A stretch of 64,000 nucleotides of DNA from Herbiconiux solani NBRC 106740 (GCF_001571005.1 NZ_BCST01000008.1:62001-126000); one strand, 5' to 3'. Numbered from the stretch's first letter, positions 8,153 through 17,290 are shown. Notes: a model not told the origin generated them from the letters alone. Numbers and translations are program-made.

Positions 8153-9802
8153 GTGTCAGATCGCAGGCGCTGGATCGGCCTCGTCTTCATCAGCATCGCC
8201 GTCGCCCTGATCATCGTCGACTCGACGATCGTGAACGTGGCGATCCCGTCGATCATCGACGACCTCGGCATCTCCTCGACCCAGGTGCAGTGGGTGCAGG
8301 AGTCGTACACGCTCGTCTTCGCCGCCCTGCTGCTCGTGTTCGGCACCCTCGCCGACCGGTTCGGGCGCCGCCGCATGCTCGTGCTGGGCGTGATCGTGTT
8401 CGCCGGTGCGAGCATCCTGGCCGCCCTCGCCCCGACGGGCGATCTGCTGATCGGGGCCCGGGTGATCCAGGGCGTCGGCGGCGCCATGGTGCTCCCGACC
8501 ACGCTCTCGCTGATCAACGCGACCTTCCGTGGCCGCGATCGGGCGATCGCCTTCGCGGTCTGGGGCTCGACGATCGGCGGGATGACGGCGGTCGGCCCCC
8601 TGCTCGGCGGCTGGCTCACCACCTACTTCTCGTGGCGGTGGGCGTTCGGCATCAACATCCCGCTCGGCGTGATCATCGTCGTCGGGGTGCTGCTGTTCGT
8701 GCACGAGTCGCGTCAGGATGCGAAGGGCATCGCGCCGCAGCGCATCGACGTCGTCGGCGCCCTGCTCTCCGTGCTCACCAGCGCCACGCTCGTCTTCGGC
8801 CTGATCGAGGGCCGCACCTACGGCTGGTGGCTCACCGACACCCCACCCGCGATCGGCGGCTGGACCTGGCCGTTCGCCCTCTCCCCCATCCCGTTCGCCT
8901 TCGCGATCACCCTCCTCGCCGGGGTCGGCTTCGTGCTCTGGGGCCGGCGACGGATGCGGCGCGGACTGAGCACGATGCTCGCGTTCGACCTCTTCCGCAT
9001 CCCGAGCTTCCGCAACGGCAACCTCGCGGCCATGATCGTGTCGCTCGGCGAGTTCGGCATCATCCTGTCGCTCCCGCTGTGGCTGCAGAACGTGCTCGGT
9101 TTCGACGCCCTGCAGACCGGATTCATCCTGGTCGCCCTCGCGGTCGGCTCGTTCGTCGCCTCGGGATTCGCGGGCGCGTTCGGCAACCGCATCGCGCCGG
9201 TCGCGATCGTGCGCGTGGGTCTCGCCGCCGAGATCGTCGGCATCGCGGGCCTCGGCTTCGTGATCGCGCCCGACACAGTCTGGGGCGTGCTCATCCCGTT
9301 CCTCTTCGTCTACGGCTTCGGCGTCGGACTCGCGACCGCGCAGCTCACCGGCGTCGTGCTCAAGGATGTCCCGCTCGAGCAGAGCGGCCAGGCCTCGGGC
9401 ACCCAGAGCACCGCGCGGCAGGTGGGCTCGGCGCTCGGCATCGCGATCCTCGGCACGGTGCTCTTCACCACCGCGGGCGCACAGCTCGACTCGCGCCTCT
9501 CGGACGCCGGGGTGCCGGATGCGACGCGCGACCAGCTCGTCTCGCAGGTCGTCGACAGCTCGGGCGCCGCGATCGCGGGGCTCGAGGCCGACCCCTCGAC
9601 GGTCTCGGTGGCGGATGACGCGAAGATCGCCTTCTCGGAGGGCACCCGCTACTCGGCCTTCGCCGCGGCGGGGTTCCTCGTGGTGGGGTTCGCGGCCACG
9701 CTCTCGCTCGGCGGCCAGCCACCGCGTCGGCGTGGCGGGAGCGACGATCAGGGGGACGACGAGCTCGAGAACGGCGACCGGGAAGAGGAACGCACAGCCT
9801 AG
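8153..9802 (+). CDS. DHA2-family MFS drug-efflux permease
   Basis: A 549-residue major facilitator, GTG start (MSDRRRWIGLVFISIAVAL). It carries the DHA2 signature features: DSTIVNVAIPSI in helix 1, WVQESYTLVFAALLL in helix 2, GTLADRFGRRRML in loop 2-3, and GARVIQGVGGAMVLPTTLSL in helices 4-5. The hydrophobic pattern supports 14 membrane helices. Proton-driven export of toxic compounds is expected; the substrate is unknown. The last 40 residues are acidic and cytoplasmic. It converges on a TetR gene 23 bases away, whose operators lie on the far side of that regulator, so control by that TetR is not shown. Confidence 0.9.
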   Translation: MSDRRRWIGLVFISIAVALIIVDSTIVNVAIPSIIDDLGISSTQVQWVQESYTLVFAALLLVFGTLADRFGRRRMLVLGVIVFAGASILAALAPTGDLLIGARVIQGVGGAMVLPTTLSLINATFRGRDRAIAFAVWGSTIGGMTAVGPLLGGWLTTYFSWRWAFGINIPLGVIIVVGVLLFVHESRQDAKGIAPQRIDVVGALLSVLTSATLVFGLIEGRTYGWWLTDTPPAIGGWTWPFALSPIPFAFAITLLAGVGFVLWGRRRMRRGLSTMLAFDLFRIPSFRNGNLAAMIVSLGEFGIILSLPLWLQNVLGFDALQTGFILVALAVGSFVASGFAGAFGNRIAPVAIVRVGLAAEIVGIAGLGFVIAPDTVWGVLIPFLFVYGFGVGLATAQLTGVVLKDVPLEQSGQASGTQSTARQVGSALGIAILGTVLFTTAGAQLDSRLSDAGVPDATRDQLVSQVVDSSGAAIAGLEADPSTVSVADDAKIAFSEGTRYSAFAAAGFLVVGFAATLSLGGQPPRRRGGSDDQGDDELENGDREEERTA

Positions 9803-9825
9803 TCAGCCCCGGCGCGCGTCCCGCC

Positions 9826-10410
9826 CTACCGCAGCTCCGCCGCCGCGGCCCGCAACTCGTCGAAGGCCGCCCGGGTGTAGGTGACCAGCTCGGCCGGCGC
9901 ATCCGCATCCCGATCCGGATCGGACCATCGCGCGAACCCCGTCTTGAAGGCCAGAACACCGAGCTCGGCCGCCACGTGCGCCGCCGCCTCGCCCACCCCG
10001 CGCTCCTGCAGGGCCTCGACCATGGCGGCCGCCATGCCGATGCTCTTCATCGCGTTGCGGGTGCGCAGCTCCTCGTTCGCCTCGACGGCGGCGTGGATGC
10101 GCGGGCCGAGCTCCCGGTTGAACTCCGTCATCTCGCCCGACGCGCTGTCGAGACCGGCGGCCACCGCCTCTAGCGGGGTCGCCGAGGGCGGTGCCGAGGT
10201 GATGCCCTCGGCGAGCAATCGACTGAGCAGCTCCTGGCCGGCGGCGAGGATCTCGCGCTTGTCACTGAAGTGACGGAAGAAGGTGCTCCGCGTGAGCCCT
10301 GCCCGCTCGGCGATCTGCGCGACCGTCGTCTGGTCGAAGCCCTGCTCGGTGAACAGGTCGAGCGCGGCGACGACGAGTCGCTCGCGTCCGTCGGGCTTCC
10401 ATCGGGGCAT
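9826..10410 (-). CDS. TetR-family transcriptional regulator
   Basis: A 194-residue repressor with an N-terminal helix-turn-helix (TTVAQIAERAGLTRSTFFRHFSD, split here as residues about 26-48) and a helical ligand-binding C-terminal domain. It is divergently arranged with an NAD-binding oxidoreductase gene, and the 83-base gap between them holds two near-identical 22-base palindromes that are good candidates for its operators. It therefore likely represses its own gene and that neighbour. Inducer unknown. Confidence 0.92.
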   Translation of the reverse strand: MPRWKPDGRERLVVAALDLFTEQGFDQTTVAQIAERAGLTRSTFFRHFSDKREILAAGQELLSRLLAEGITSAPPSATPLEAVAAGLDSASGEMTEFNRELGPRIHAAVEANEELRTRNAMKSIGMAAAMVEALQERGVGEAAAHVAAELGVLAFKTGFARWSDPDRDADAPAELVTYTRAAFDELRAAAAELR

Positions 10411-10424
10411 GACCCCAGTCTACG

Positions 10425-10446
10425 TGATGCGACAGGTGTCCCATCA
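10425..10446. promoter_or_regulatory. Candidate TetR operator 1
   Basis: Imperfect palindrome with half-sites TGATGCGACA and TGTCCCATCA around a two-base centre (one mismatch between arms). It lies directly upstream of the TetR start codon. The same half-site recurs in a second palindrome 32 bases away, about three helical turns, which supports a real binding site. Confidence 0.7.
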
Positions 10447-10456
10447 GGGTGTACGG

Positions 10457-10478
10457 TGATGGGACATCAGTCGCATCA
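10457..10478. promoter_or_regulatory. Candidate TetR operator 2
   Basis: Second palindrome, half-sites TGATGGGACA and AGTCGCATCA around a two-base centre. It ends 15 bases before the ATG of the divergent oxidoreductase and just before its ribosome-binding site (GGAGG). Binding here would block that gene; together with operator 1 it could bind two repressor dimers on the same DNA face. Confidence 0.7.
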
Positions 10479-10493
10479 CCCTCGGAGGTCATC

Positions 10494-11375
10494 ATGCACG
10501 TCTTCATCACCGGAGCCACCGGGCTCATCGGCTCGGCGGTCACCGCCGAACTCCTCTCGGCGGGCCACACCGTCACGGCCCTCACCCGCTCAGACGCCTC
10601 CCGAGCCAAGGCCGTCGCGGCCGGCGCCGACACCGTCGACGGCGGGATCACGGATCTCGACACGCTGCGCGAAGTCGCCACGCGGGCCGACGGCGTCATC
10701 CACCTCGCCTTCGGCAACGACTTCAGCTCGCCCGAGGCGCTCATGCAGAACATCGCCGACGAGACAGCTGCACTCGATACCCTCGGCGACGCGCTGATCG
10801 GCACTGGCAAGCCGCTCGTCACCGTGAGCGGCACGCCCTGGGTCGAGGGCCGGCTGTCGACCGAGGAGGATCCGCTGCCCCTCGACGGCCCGGTCGGCGG
10901 GCGCGGGCAGACGGTCAACCGCGTCCTCGCGCTCAGCGAGCAGGGTGTGCGCTCGAACGCGATCCGTCTGCCGCGCACGGTGCACAACGAGGGCGACGGC
11001 GGCTTCGCCGGCCTGCTCACCCAGCGCGCCCGGCAGACCGGGGTCGCCGGCTACCCGGGCGACGGCACCCAGCGCTGGCCCGCGGTGCACGCGCTCGACG
11101 CGGCGGTGCTGTTCCGGCTGGCCCTCGAGCGCGGAGCGGCCGGCAGCGCCTGGCACGCCGTCGCCGACGAGGCCGACACGGTGGCCGACATCGCGGCCGT
11201 GATCGGGCGTCGGCTCGGGCTGCCGGTCGAGTCGCTCCCGACCGAGGACTTCGGCCCCATCGGCCCGGTCTTCGCCATGGACCAGCCCTCGTCGAGCGCC
11301 CGCACCCGAGCCGAGCTCGGCTGGGAGCCGACGCACCCCTCCCTCCTCGCCGACCTCGAGACCCTCCAGCCCTGA
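10494..11375 (+). CDS. NAD(P)-binding SDR-type oxidoreductase (extended/atypical)
   Basis: A 293-residue Rossmann-fold protein starting MHVFITGATGLIGSAVTAEL with the GxTGxxG nucleotide-binding loop of extended SDRs. The C-terminal half resembles the nucleoside-diphosphate-sugar epimerase-like group (WHAVADEADTVADIAAVIG, then RTRAELGWEPTHPSLLADLE). The canonical YxxxK is not obvious, so the reaction is open. The ATG was chosen for the GGAGG eight bases upstream; an earlier in-frame GTG would place the start inside the operator region. Likely repressed by the divergent TetR protein. Confidence 0.85.
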   Translation: MHVFITGATGLIGSAVTAELLSAGHTVTALTRSDASRAKAVAAGADTVDGGITDLDTLREVATRADGVIHLAFGNDFSSPEALMQNIADETAALDTLGDALIGTGKPLVTVSGTPWVEGRLSTEEDPLPLDGPVGGRGQTVNRVLALSEQGVRSNAIRLPRTVHNEGDGGFAGLLTQRARQTGVAGYPGDGTQRWPAVHALDAAVLFRLALERGAAGSAWHAVADEADTVADIAAVIGRRLGLPVESLPTEDFGPIGPVFAMDQPSSSARTRAELGWEPTHPSLLADLETLQP

Positions 11376-11397
11376 GGGCCATCCCCCACCCCAACCT

Positions 11398-11512
11398 CGC
11401 CGAGAAGTCACCTTTACGTCCAAAAGGCGGGATTTGGACGTAAAAGTGACTTCTCGGCGGAGGGGTGGGGGTGGGGCGCCCGGGATTTGGACGTAAAGGT
11501 GACTTCTCGGCG
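11398..11512. repeat. Three copies of a 27-base repeat, one inverted
   Basis: Copies lie at 11398-11424 (inverted), 11433-11459 and 11486-11512. The core in plus orientation is TTTGGACGTAAA followed by AGTGACTTCTCGGCG or GGTGACTTCTCGGCG. The first and third copies are exact reverse complements; the second differs at one base. Copies one and two can form a long hairpin with an eight-base loop between two convergent genes and could act as a transcription end. The two direct copies are each followed by similar G-rich text. It looks like a dispersed repetitive element, but only this locus is visible. Confidence 0.85.
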
Positions 11513-11576
11513 GAGGGGTGGGGTGCCCGGGCGGGCGGGGCGCGAGGGGCGGCGCGCAGGCGGGCGGAAGCCCGGG

Positions 11577-12416
11577 CTACGCGCCCGTTCGACGCTCGAT
11601 CTCGCTGCGGAAGGCCTTCGCACCCGCCCGCACCGTGTCGGCGATGTGCTGCTTGTGCGCATCCGTCAGCCGATAGTCCGGCGCCACCACGGTGAGCGCG
11701 CCCACCGAGATGCCGCTCGTGTGCACGCTGGCGGCACTCGCCCACACACCGCGGTCGACCTCACCCGCGCTCTCGGCGTACCCGGTGTCGCGCAGCTTCT
11801 CGAGGTCGTGCTCGAGCTTCTTACGAGCCGGCTTCGCCAGCGCCGAGCCGAGCCGGTTGAAGTACTGGGTCAGCTTCGCCGGGGGCAGCTCGCTCAGCAG
11901 CAGCTTCGCCGCGGCACCGCCGTACAGCGGCATCAGCGCGCCGGGCTGGAACGAGATCGAGATCGGATGATCCGACTCCGCGATCGCGAGACACACCGCC
12001 GAGTCGTTGACCCGCCGGAGGTAGAGCGCGGTCTCCCCCGTCTCCTCGGCCATGTGGTTGAGGATGGGCTGCACCTGCGCCCGGAAGTCGATCATCGACT
12101 CCGCCGCCCGTGACAGCCGCAGGATCTGCGGCGAGAGCACGAACCGGCCCTTCTCGCGCTCCTCGATCAGGTCGAGCTCGCGCAGCAGCGAGATGTAGCG
12201 GTAGGCGCTCGGCACCGAGATGTCGTGCTTCTCGAGCACGTTGTCGACCGTCAGCTCCGGCGTGTTCTCGCTGAACTCCAGCAGGATCTGCAGGGCGCGA
12301 CGCGCGCTGTCGACCCCCTTCGTGCGCTGGGGCTCGGCGACCACGACCTGGTCGTCGGGCGTCTCATCTGCGGAAAGACTCACGTCCGGCTCGGCATTCT
12401 CATCGGAGGCATTCAT
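11577..12416 (-). CDS. IclR-family regulator next to the BMP-type importer
   Basis: A 279-residue regulator: 30 variable residues, then an N-terminal winged helix (SARRALQILLEFSE, DISVPSAYRYISLLRELDLI) and a GAF-like IclR effector domain (TGETALYLRRVNDSAVCLAI through SVGALTVVAPDYRLT). It is the last gene on the minus strand, 45 bases after the permease genes, and may be co-transcribed with them. Its position next to the vitamin B6 degradation genes makes it the leading candidate regulator of both importer and pathway; this is inference. Confidence 0.9.
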   Translation of the reverse strand: MNASDENAEPDVSLSADETPDDQVVVAEPQRTKGVDSARRALQILLEFSENTPELTVDNVLEKHDISVPSAYRYISLLRELDLIEEREKGRFVLSPQILRLSRAAESMIDFRAQVQPILNHMAEETGETALYLRRVNDSAVCLAIAESDHPISISFQPGALMPLYGGAAAKLLLSELPPAKLTQYFNRLGSALAKPARKKLEHDLEKLRDTGYAESAGEVDRGVWASAASVHTSGISVGALTVVAPDYRLTDAHKQHIADTVRAGAKAFRSEIERRTGA

Positions 12417-12461
12417 AGGAGGTCCCCCCGATTGTAAGCGTGGCGTGCACGACAGGCGTCG

Positions 12462-13397
12462 TCATCGGGCTCCGCGCGTGTAGGCCGAGCCGAGGGCCGG
12501 CGGAACCACGGAACTCCGTGCGAACAGGATGAGCATCACGATCACGATGAGGAACGGCAGCATCTTGATCAGGTCGGCCGGGATCGTGAAGCCGATCACC
12601 TGCAGCGCCGGGCCGATCGCCACCGCGAGCCCGTAGATCAGCGAGGTGATCATCACGATGATGATCCGGCCGCGCGAGAGCATCGTGATCACGATGGCGA
12701 TGAAGCCGAGTCCGTTCGTGAGCAGCGGGCTGAATGTCGCCGTGGTGATGAGCGACAGGTACGCCCCGCCGAGGCCGGCGAGCCCGCCGCCCAGCAGCAC
12801 CGCGATCGACCGTGTCCTCATCACGCTGCCGCCCGCCGCATCCAGCGACGACGGCTTCTGGCCGGCCGACCGGGTCGAGAGCCCCCAGTTCGTGCGCGCC
12901 AGGGCGAAGGCGAGCACGAGCGCGATCAGCAGGGCCACCCAGAAGATGCCCGACTGCTGGAAGATCGCCGGCCCGACGACGGGGATGTCACCGAGCCCCG
13001 GGATGGCGAGCTTCGGCGCCTGGCCCAGGCTCGCGGGCGACTTCGTGTAGTTCTGCAGGTAGAGCACACTCGTGATGCCCTCGCCGATCAGGGTGATCGC
13101 GAGGCCGATGACGATCTGGTTGAGGCCGAGCCAGACGTTGAGCACCAGCATGGCGAGGTTCGCGACCACGCCGCCGACCACGCCCGCGAGCATCCCTATC
13201 CAGAAGTTCCCGGTGCTCAGGGTGACCACGAAGCCCGCGTACGCGCCGACGAGCATCACACCCTCGATGCCGAGGTTGAGCACGCCCGCCTGCTCGCCGA
13301 TGGTCTCTCCGACCGAGGCGAGCATGAGGGGCATCGCCTGGGCGATGACGGTGGTGATGAACACCGTGATGAAGGCTGCAGAGAGCATGTCGCTCAT
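12462..13397 (-). CDS. ABC permease of BMP-type importer, subunit 2
   Basis: A 311-residue membrane protein (MSDMLSAAFITVFITTVIAQ) of the BPD_transp_2 family, which pairs with BMP-type lipoproteins for nucleosides and related compounds. Typical text is GEQAGVLNLGIEGVMLVGAY and GLGFIAIVITMLSR. Eight or more hydrophobic helices are visible. The ATG overlaps the stop of the first permease (ATGA). It is the last transporter gene in a lipoprotein, ATPase, permease, permease order. Confidence 0.9.
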   Translation of the reverse strand: MSDMLSAAFITVFITTVIAQAMPLMLASVGETIGEQAGVLNLGIEGVMLVGAYAGFVVTLSTGNFWIGMLAGVVGGVVANLAMLVLNVWLGLNQIVIGLAITLIGEGITSVLYLQNYTKSPASLGQAPKLAIPGLGDIPVVGPAIFQQSGIFWVALLIALVLAFALARTNWGLSTRSAGQKPSSLDAAGGSVMRTRSIAVLLGGGLAGLGGAYLSLITTATFSPLLTNGLGFIAIVITMLSRGRIIIVMITSLIYGLAVAIGPALQVIGFTIPADLIKMLPFLIVIVMLILFARSSVVPPALGSAYTRGAR

Positions 13398-14506
13398 GCC
13401 GAGGTCCTCTCTGATTCCTTGCGGAAGGGCTGGAGCACGGTGCGCCGGAGGCCGGCCGGCAGATAGCTCTGTCCGAGCTGGCGCCGGTTGCCCAGGTATT
13501 CCGTGATGGTCATGAACAGCAGGATGAGGCCGACGATCACGAGCAGGAAGTCGACGTTCAGCCCGGCCTGCTGCGAGGCGAGGGTGCCACCGGTCGCGAG
13601 CACCGCGTAGAAGGCCACGAACGGGATCGCCGCCACGGGACGGAAGCGCGCGAGGAAGACCAGGGGCATCACGGCGTCGCCGTAGCGCGGATCCCAGTCG
13701 GCCCGCTGGTAGGCGAACTGGCCGAGGATGTCGACCGAGCCGGCGAGCGCGATCAGTCCGCTCGAGAGGGCGAACAGCAGGATCACCATCCAGGTCGAGT
13801 TGAGCCCCACGTGCCGGGCCGCCTTCGGGCTGGCGCCGAAGATGTCGACGCGCAGGCCGAACGAGGTGCGGCTGAGCACGTACTGCGCCACGATCGCGAG
13901 CGCGATGGCAACGACGAACCCGATGTGGATCTCGGTCCCTGGGATGAACGGAAGCAGGTAGTCGTCGCCGATCACCGGGGTCTGCGGCGTCGAGACCGCG
14001 GGGTCTTTGAAGATGCCCTTGATCAGGAGGTTCACCACGCCGACCGCGATGAACGACATGACGAGCGAGGTGATGATCTCGTTCGTGCCGTAGCGCGCCT
14101 TGAGGATGGCCGGGATGAGCGACCACACCGCCCCGACGAGCACGGCGACCACGAAGATCACGATGGTCGCGAGGAAGGCCGGCAGCACGTCGAACAGGAT
14201 CGGCCCGAGCCCGGAGGCGGTGACCGCCCCGAGCAGGTACTGCCCGTTGTAGCCGAGGTTCCAGAGCTGCCCGCGGAAGGCGACGATCAGGCCGATCGCC
14301 ACGATCAGGAGCGGCGCCATGAGCGACAGGCTCCGCTGCCAGTTCGTGCCGGTGATGCCGTACTTCCACACCCCCGCGAAGAACTCGAGCGGGCTGCTGC
14401 CGATGGCGAGCATGATCAGGCCCGAGACGATGAGCGCCAGGAGCACCGGCACCACCGATCGGACGAATCCCTGCGCGAACCGCTGGGCTGTACTGGTCTC
14501 GTTCAT
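13394..14506 (-). CDS. ABC permease of BMP-type importer, subunit 1
   Basis: A 370-residue integral membrane protein of the same family as its neighbour. Landmark text: GLIVAFRGQLWNLGYNGQYL and YGTNEIITSLVMSFIAVGVV, both characteristic of the first permease of NupP/YufP-type systems. About ten helices. It shares one base with the end of the upstream ATPase gene (TGATG-type junction) and four bases with the next permease, so the unit is tightly coupled. Confidence 0.9.
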   Translation of the reverse strand: MNETSTAQRFAQGFVRSVVPVLLALIVSGLIMLAIGSSPLEFFAGVWKYGITGTNWQRSLSLMAPLLIVAIGLIVAFRGQLWNLGYNGQYLLGAVTASGLGPILFDVLPAFLATIVIFVVAVLVGAVWSLIPAILKARYGTNEIITSLVMSFIAVGVVNLLIKGIFKDPAVSTPQTPVIGDDYLLPFIPGTEIHIGFVVAIALAIVAQYVLSRTSFGLRVDIFGASPKAARHVGLNSTWMVILLFALSSGLIALAGSVDILGQFAYQRADWDPRYGDAVMPLVFLARFRPVAAIPFVAFYAVLATGGTLASQQAGLNVDFLLVIVGLILLFMTITEYLGNRRQLGQSYLPAGLRRTVLQPFRKESERTSA

Positions 14507-16101
14507 CAGTCGGTGCCTTCGATCGCGCCGGTCATGTAATGGCCCACTTTCTCCGCGGTGCCCACTCCGTCGTTCACGACTCCGCCGACGAGGCTGCCGC
14601 GCGAGATGACCTCGATGCGGTGCGAGAGCTCGATCAGCTCGTCGAGGTCGGTGGAGAGCAGGAGCACGGAACCGCCGCGGGCGGCGAAGTCGATCAGGAT
14701 CTCGCGCACGAGGTGCACGGTCTTGAGGTCGAGTCCGTAGGTCGGCTTGTTGACGACGACGAGCTTGGCGCCGTTCGTGAGCTCACGGGCGAGCAGGATC
14801 TTCTGGATGTTGCCGCCCGAGAGCGTGCCCGCCCGCGTCTCGGGCGAGGGGGTGCGGATGCCGTACTCCTGGATGAGACGGTCGGCCTCGGTGTCGACGG
14901 CCTTCGGCTGGATGCGCCCCGACTTCCAGAACGGGCGCTGCCCGATCCGCTTGATCACGAGGTTGAGCGCGACCGACATCGAGCCGACCGTGCCCTCGTG
15001 CAAGCGGTCGTCGGTGACGTACCGCACGCCGAGCTGCTGACGGCTGCGGACTCCGGACTTCGTGATGTCCTCGCCGTCGAAGAACACGGTTCCGGATGCC
15101 ACCGGCCGCTGGCCGGCGACGACCTCGGAGAGCGCGCCCTGGCCGTGACCGTCGATGCCGGCGATGCCGAGGATCTCGCCCTCGTGGACCGTGAGGGTGA
15201 CGCCGTCGGCCTCGATGTCGCGGCCGAGGCCGCGGCTCGAGACGTCGCGGAGCTCCAGCCGCACCGGGCGGTCGTCGAAGTCGATGGCCCGCACCTCGCG
15301 GGTCGCCTCGGCGGCCCCGGCCAGGTCGGAGGCCTCGTCGCCCACGGCGGCCAGGTCGTCGCCGAACATGGCCGCGAGGATCGCGTCCTGCGCCTCGGCC
15401 TCGGAGTACGCGGCGAGCTGCTCGACCCCGATGTGGCCGACGTTGCGGCCGCCGCGGAGGATGGTGACGCAGTCGCCCATCGCGTACGCCTCGCGGAGCT
15501 TGTGGGTGATGAGCACCACGGCCAGGCCCTGGGCCTTGACCCGGGCGATGCTCTCGCCGAGATGCTCGATGGCCTGCGGGGTGAGCATGGAGGTCGGCTC
15601 GTCGAGCACGAGCAGCCGGCTGCCCTTCCACATCGCCTTCGCGATCTCGACCTGCTGCTGCTGGCCGAGGCCGAGGTCCGAGGCGAGCGCGTGCGGATCG
15701 ATCTCCACCCCGAGCAGGTCGGCGAGCTCGCCGAGCCGCTGCTCAGCACGCTTGGTGTTCTGCAGCATCGAGGATTCGCCGAGCATCAGGTTCTCGAGCA
15801 CCGTGAACGCGGGGACGAGCGTGGAGTGCTGGTGCACGACGCCGATACCGTAGTCGACGGCGACCTTGGGCGAGGTGATGTCGACGACCTTGCCGTCGAA
15901 GGCCACGGTGCCGGAGTCGGGCTGCTGCATCCCGGCGAGGATGCTGATGAGGGTCGACTTGCCCGCCCCGTTCTCGCCGAGCAGGCAGTGCACCTGCCCG
16001 CTGACGATGTCGAGCGACACGTGGTCGTTGGCGATGACGCCGGGGAACGCCTTCGTGATGTCTCTCAGCGAGATGACCTCACTCGTGGCCGTTGTCGTCA
16101 C
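14506..16101 (-). CDS. ABC ATPase with two nucleotide-binding domains (BMP-type importer)
   Basis: A 531-residue protein with tandem ATPase modules, as in sugar and nucleoside importers. Module one has Walker A GENGAGKST (about residues 43-51) and a degenerate signature region LGLGQQQQVEIAKAM; module two has GIDGHGQG in place of a canonical Walker A and signature LSGGNIQKILLAREL. The degenerate second site is usual for this group. It lies between the lipoprotein gene and the permeases and drives uptake. Confidence 0.92.
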   Translation of the reverse strand: MTTTATSEVISLRDITKAFPGVIANDHVSLDIVSGQVHCLLGENGAGKSTLISILAGMQQPDSGTVAFDGKVVDITSPKVAVDYGIGVVHQHSTLVPAFTVLENLMLGESSMLQNTKRAEQRLGELADLLGVEIDPHALASDLGLGQQQQVEIAKAMWKGSRLLVLDEPTSMLTPQAIEHLGESIARVKAQGLAVVLITHKLREAYAMGDCVTILRGGRNVGHIGVEQLAAYSEAEAQDAILAAMFGDDLAAVGDEASDLAGAAEATREVRAIDFDDRPVRLELRDVSSRGLGRDIEADGVTLTVHEGEILGIAGIDGHGQGALSEVVAGQRPVASGTVFFDGEDITKSGVRSRQQLGVRYVTDDRLHEGTVGSMSVALNLVIKRIGQRPFWKSGRIQPKAVDTEADRLIQEYGIRTPSPETRAGTLSGGNIQKILLARELTNGAKLVVVNKPTYGLDLKTVHLVREILIDFAARGGSVLLLSTDLDELIELSHRIEVISRGSLVGGVVNDGVGTAEKVGHYMTGAIEGTD

Positions 16102-16189
16102 AGATTGCTCCTTGGAGGGCGAGAGGGAGAGGGGGCCGAGGCCGGGACGACGGTGTCGCCGCCGGCCCCGGCCCCTCAGGGGCGTTGGG

Positions 16190-17290
16190 TCAGGCGCCCT
16201 TGGCGGCGATCACCGCGGCGACCTCGGCCGCCGAGGTCGCGATCGTCGGAACGATCGAACCGTCGATGATGCCCTTCGAGGCCGTGTCGACCGCCGTCTT
16301 GATGGCGTCGGTCATGCTGTCGGTCTCCTGCAGGTACATTCCGCCGTTCTCGACGTCGACCGGGTAGGTCTTCGTTCCGAAGGTGCCGGCGTCGACGTCC
16401 TTGATCGCCTGCACGTAGGCCGGCTCGTAGTTCCAGCGCACCGAGGTGAGCAGCTTGCTCGGGTCGCTGAGACCCGGGGTCACGTCGCCGATGTCGGCGA
16501 TGTACTTGACGCCGGAGGCGCCGTCGATGGCCTGCAGGTACCCGCGCGTCGCGCCGTCACCCATGCCGAAGACGACGTCGGCGCCCGAGGCGATGATCTG
16601 CTCCGTGGCGGTCTTGCCACCCGCGGCGTCGGCGTAGGCCGCCGGGCCGACCGAAGTGTAGAGCACCTGGATGGTGGGGTCGACGCTGTAGACGCCCTCG
16701 GCGAAGCCGGACGACATGGCGAACCAGTTCGCGTTGTCGGCCGAGACGACGATGCCGACCTTCTTCGAGGTCGTCGACATCGCGGCGGCGATGCCGGCGA
16801 GGTAGCCGCCCTCCTGGCCCTCGGGCTTGGCGGCGGCGATCTGGCCGGGCACGTTCTCGTCTTCACCGGCATCCTGGATCAGGATCGGCACCTTCTTGGC
16901 GGCGGCGGCGCTGGCGGCCCCCACGTTGTAGCCGGAGGCGTGCGCCACGATGAACTGCGCTCCCCCGTCGGCCACCTGGGTCAGCACGGTCTCGATGTTG
17001 TCGTAGCCGGCGTCGGGGACGACGGTGACCTCGATGCCGAGCTCCTTGGCGGCTTCGTTGGCGCCTTCGATGCCTGCCTGGTTGTAGCCGTAGTCCGACT
17101 CGTTCTCGGGAGCGACGAGCGCGAACTGGGTGACCGTGGTGCCGGACGAGGAGGTGGCGTCGCCGCCACCGGAGTCGTCTCCGCGGCCGGAGGAACAGGC
17201 CGCGAGGGACAGTGCGAGTGCTCCTGAGACAGTGATGACTGCCACACGGGTTGCAGTACGGCGGCGGGCGCCGTGGGTGAGTCTGGTCAT
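16190..17290 (-). CDS. BMP-family substrate-binding lipoprotein
   Basis: A 366-residue extracytoplasmic receptor with a lipoprotein signal (Arg-rich start, hydrophobic core, lipobox LAAC with Cys32) followed by a Gly/Ser/Asp linker. The mature part shows BMP/PnrA family text: YNQAGIEGANEAAKELG, GGQFIVAHASGYN-like segment, and IVVSADNANWFAMSSGF. Known family ligands are nucleosides and similar small molecules. It heads the importer operon, 88 bases before the ATPase gene. Its position beside a B6 catabolic locus suggests pyridoxine, pyridoxal or a related heterocycle, which is inference. Confidence 0.92.
   Translation of the reverse strand: MTRLTHGARRRTATRVAVITVSGALALSLAACSSGRGDDSGGGDATSSSGTTVTQFALVAPENESDYGYNQAGIEGANEAAKELGIEVTVVPDAGYDNIETVLTQVADGGAQFIVAHASGYNVGAASAAAAKKVPILIQDAGEDENVPGQIAAAKPEGQEGGYLAGIAAAMSTTSKKVGIVVSADNANWFAMSSGFAEGVYSVDPTIQVLYTSVGPAAYADAAGGKTATEQIIASGADVVFGMGDGATRGYLQAIDGASGVKYIADIGDVTPGLSDPSKLLTSVRWNYEPAYVQAIKDVDAGTFGTKTYPVDVENGGMYLQETDSMTDAIKTAVDTASKGIIDGSIVPTIATSAAEVAAVIAAKGA

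Noticed and set aside
14539-16269. A 576-codon plus-strand frame across the importer ATPase
   Set aside because: Shadow frame; the minus-strand ATPase has all expected motifs.
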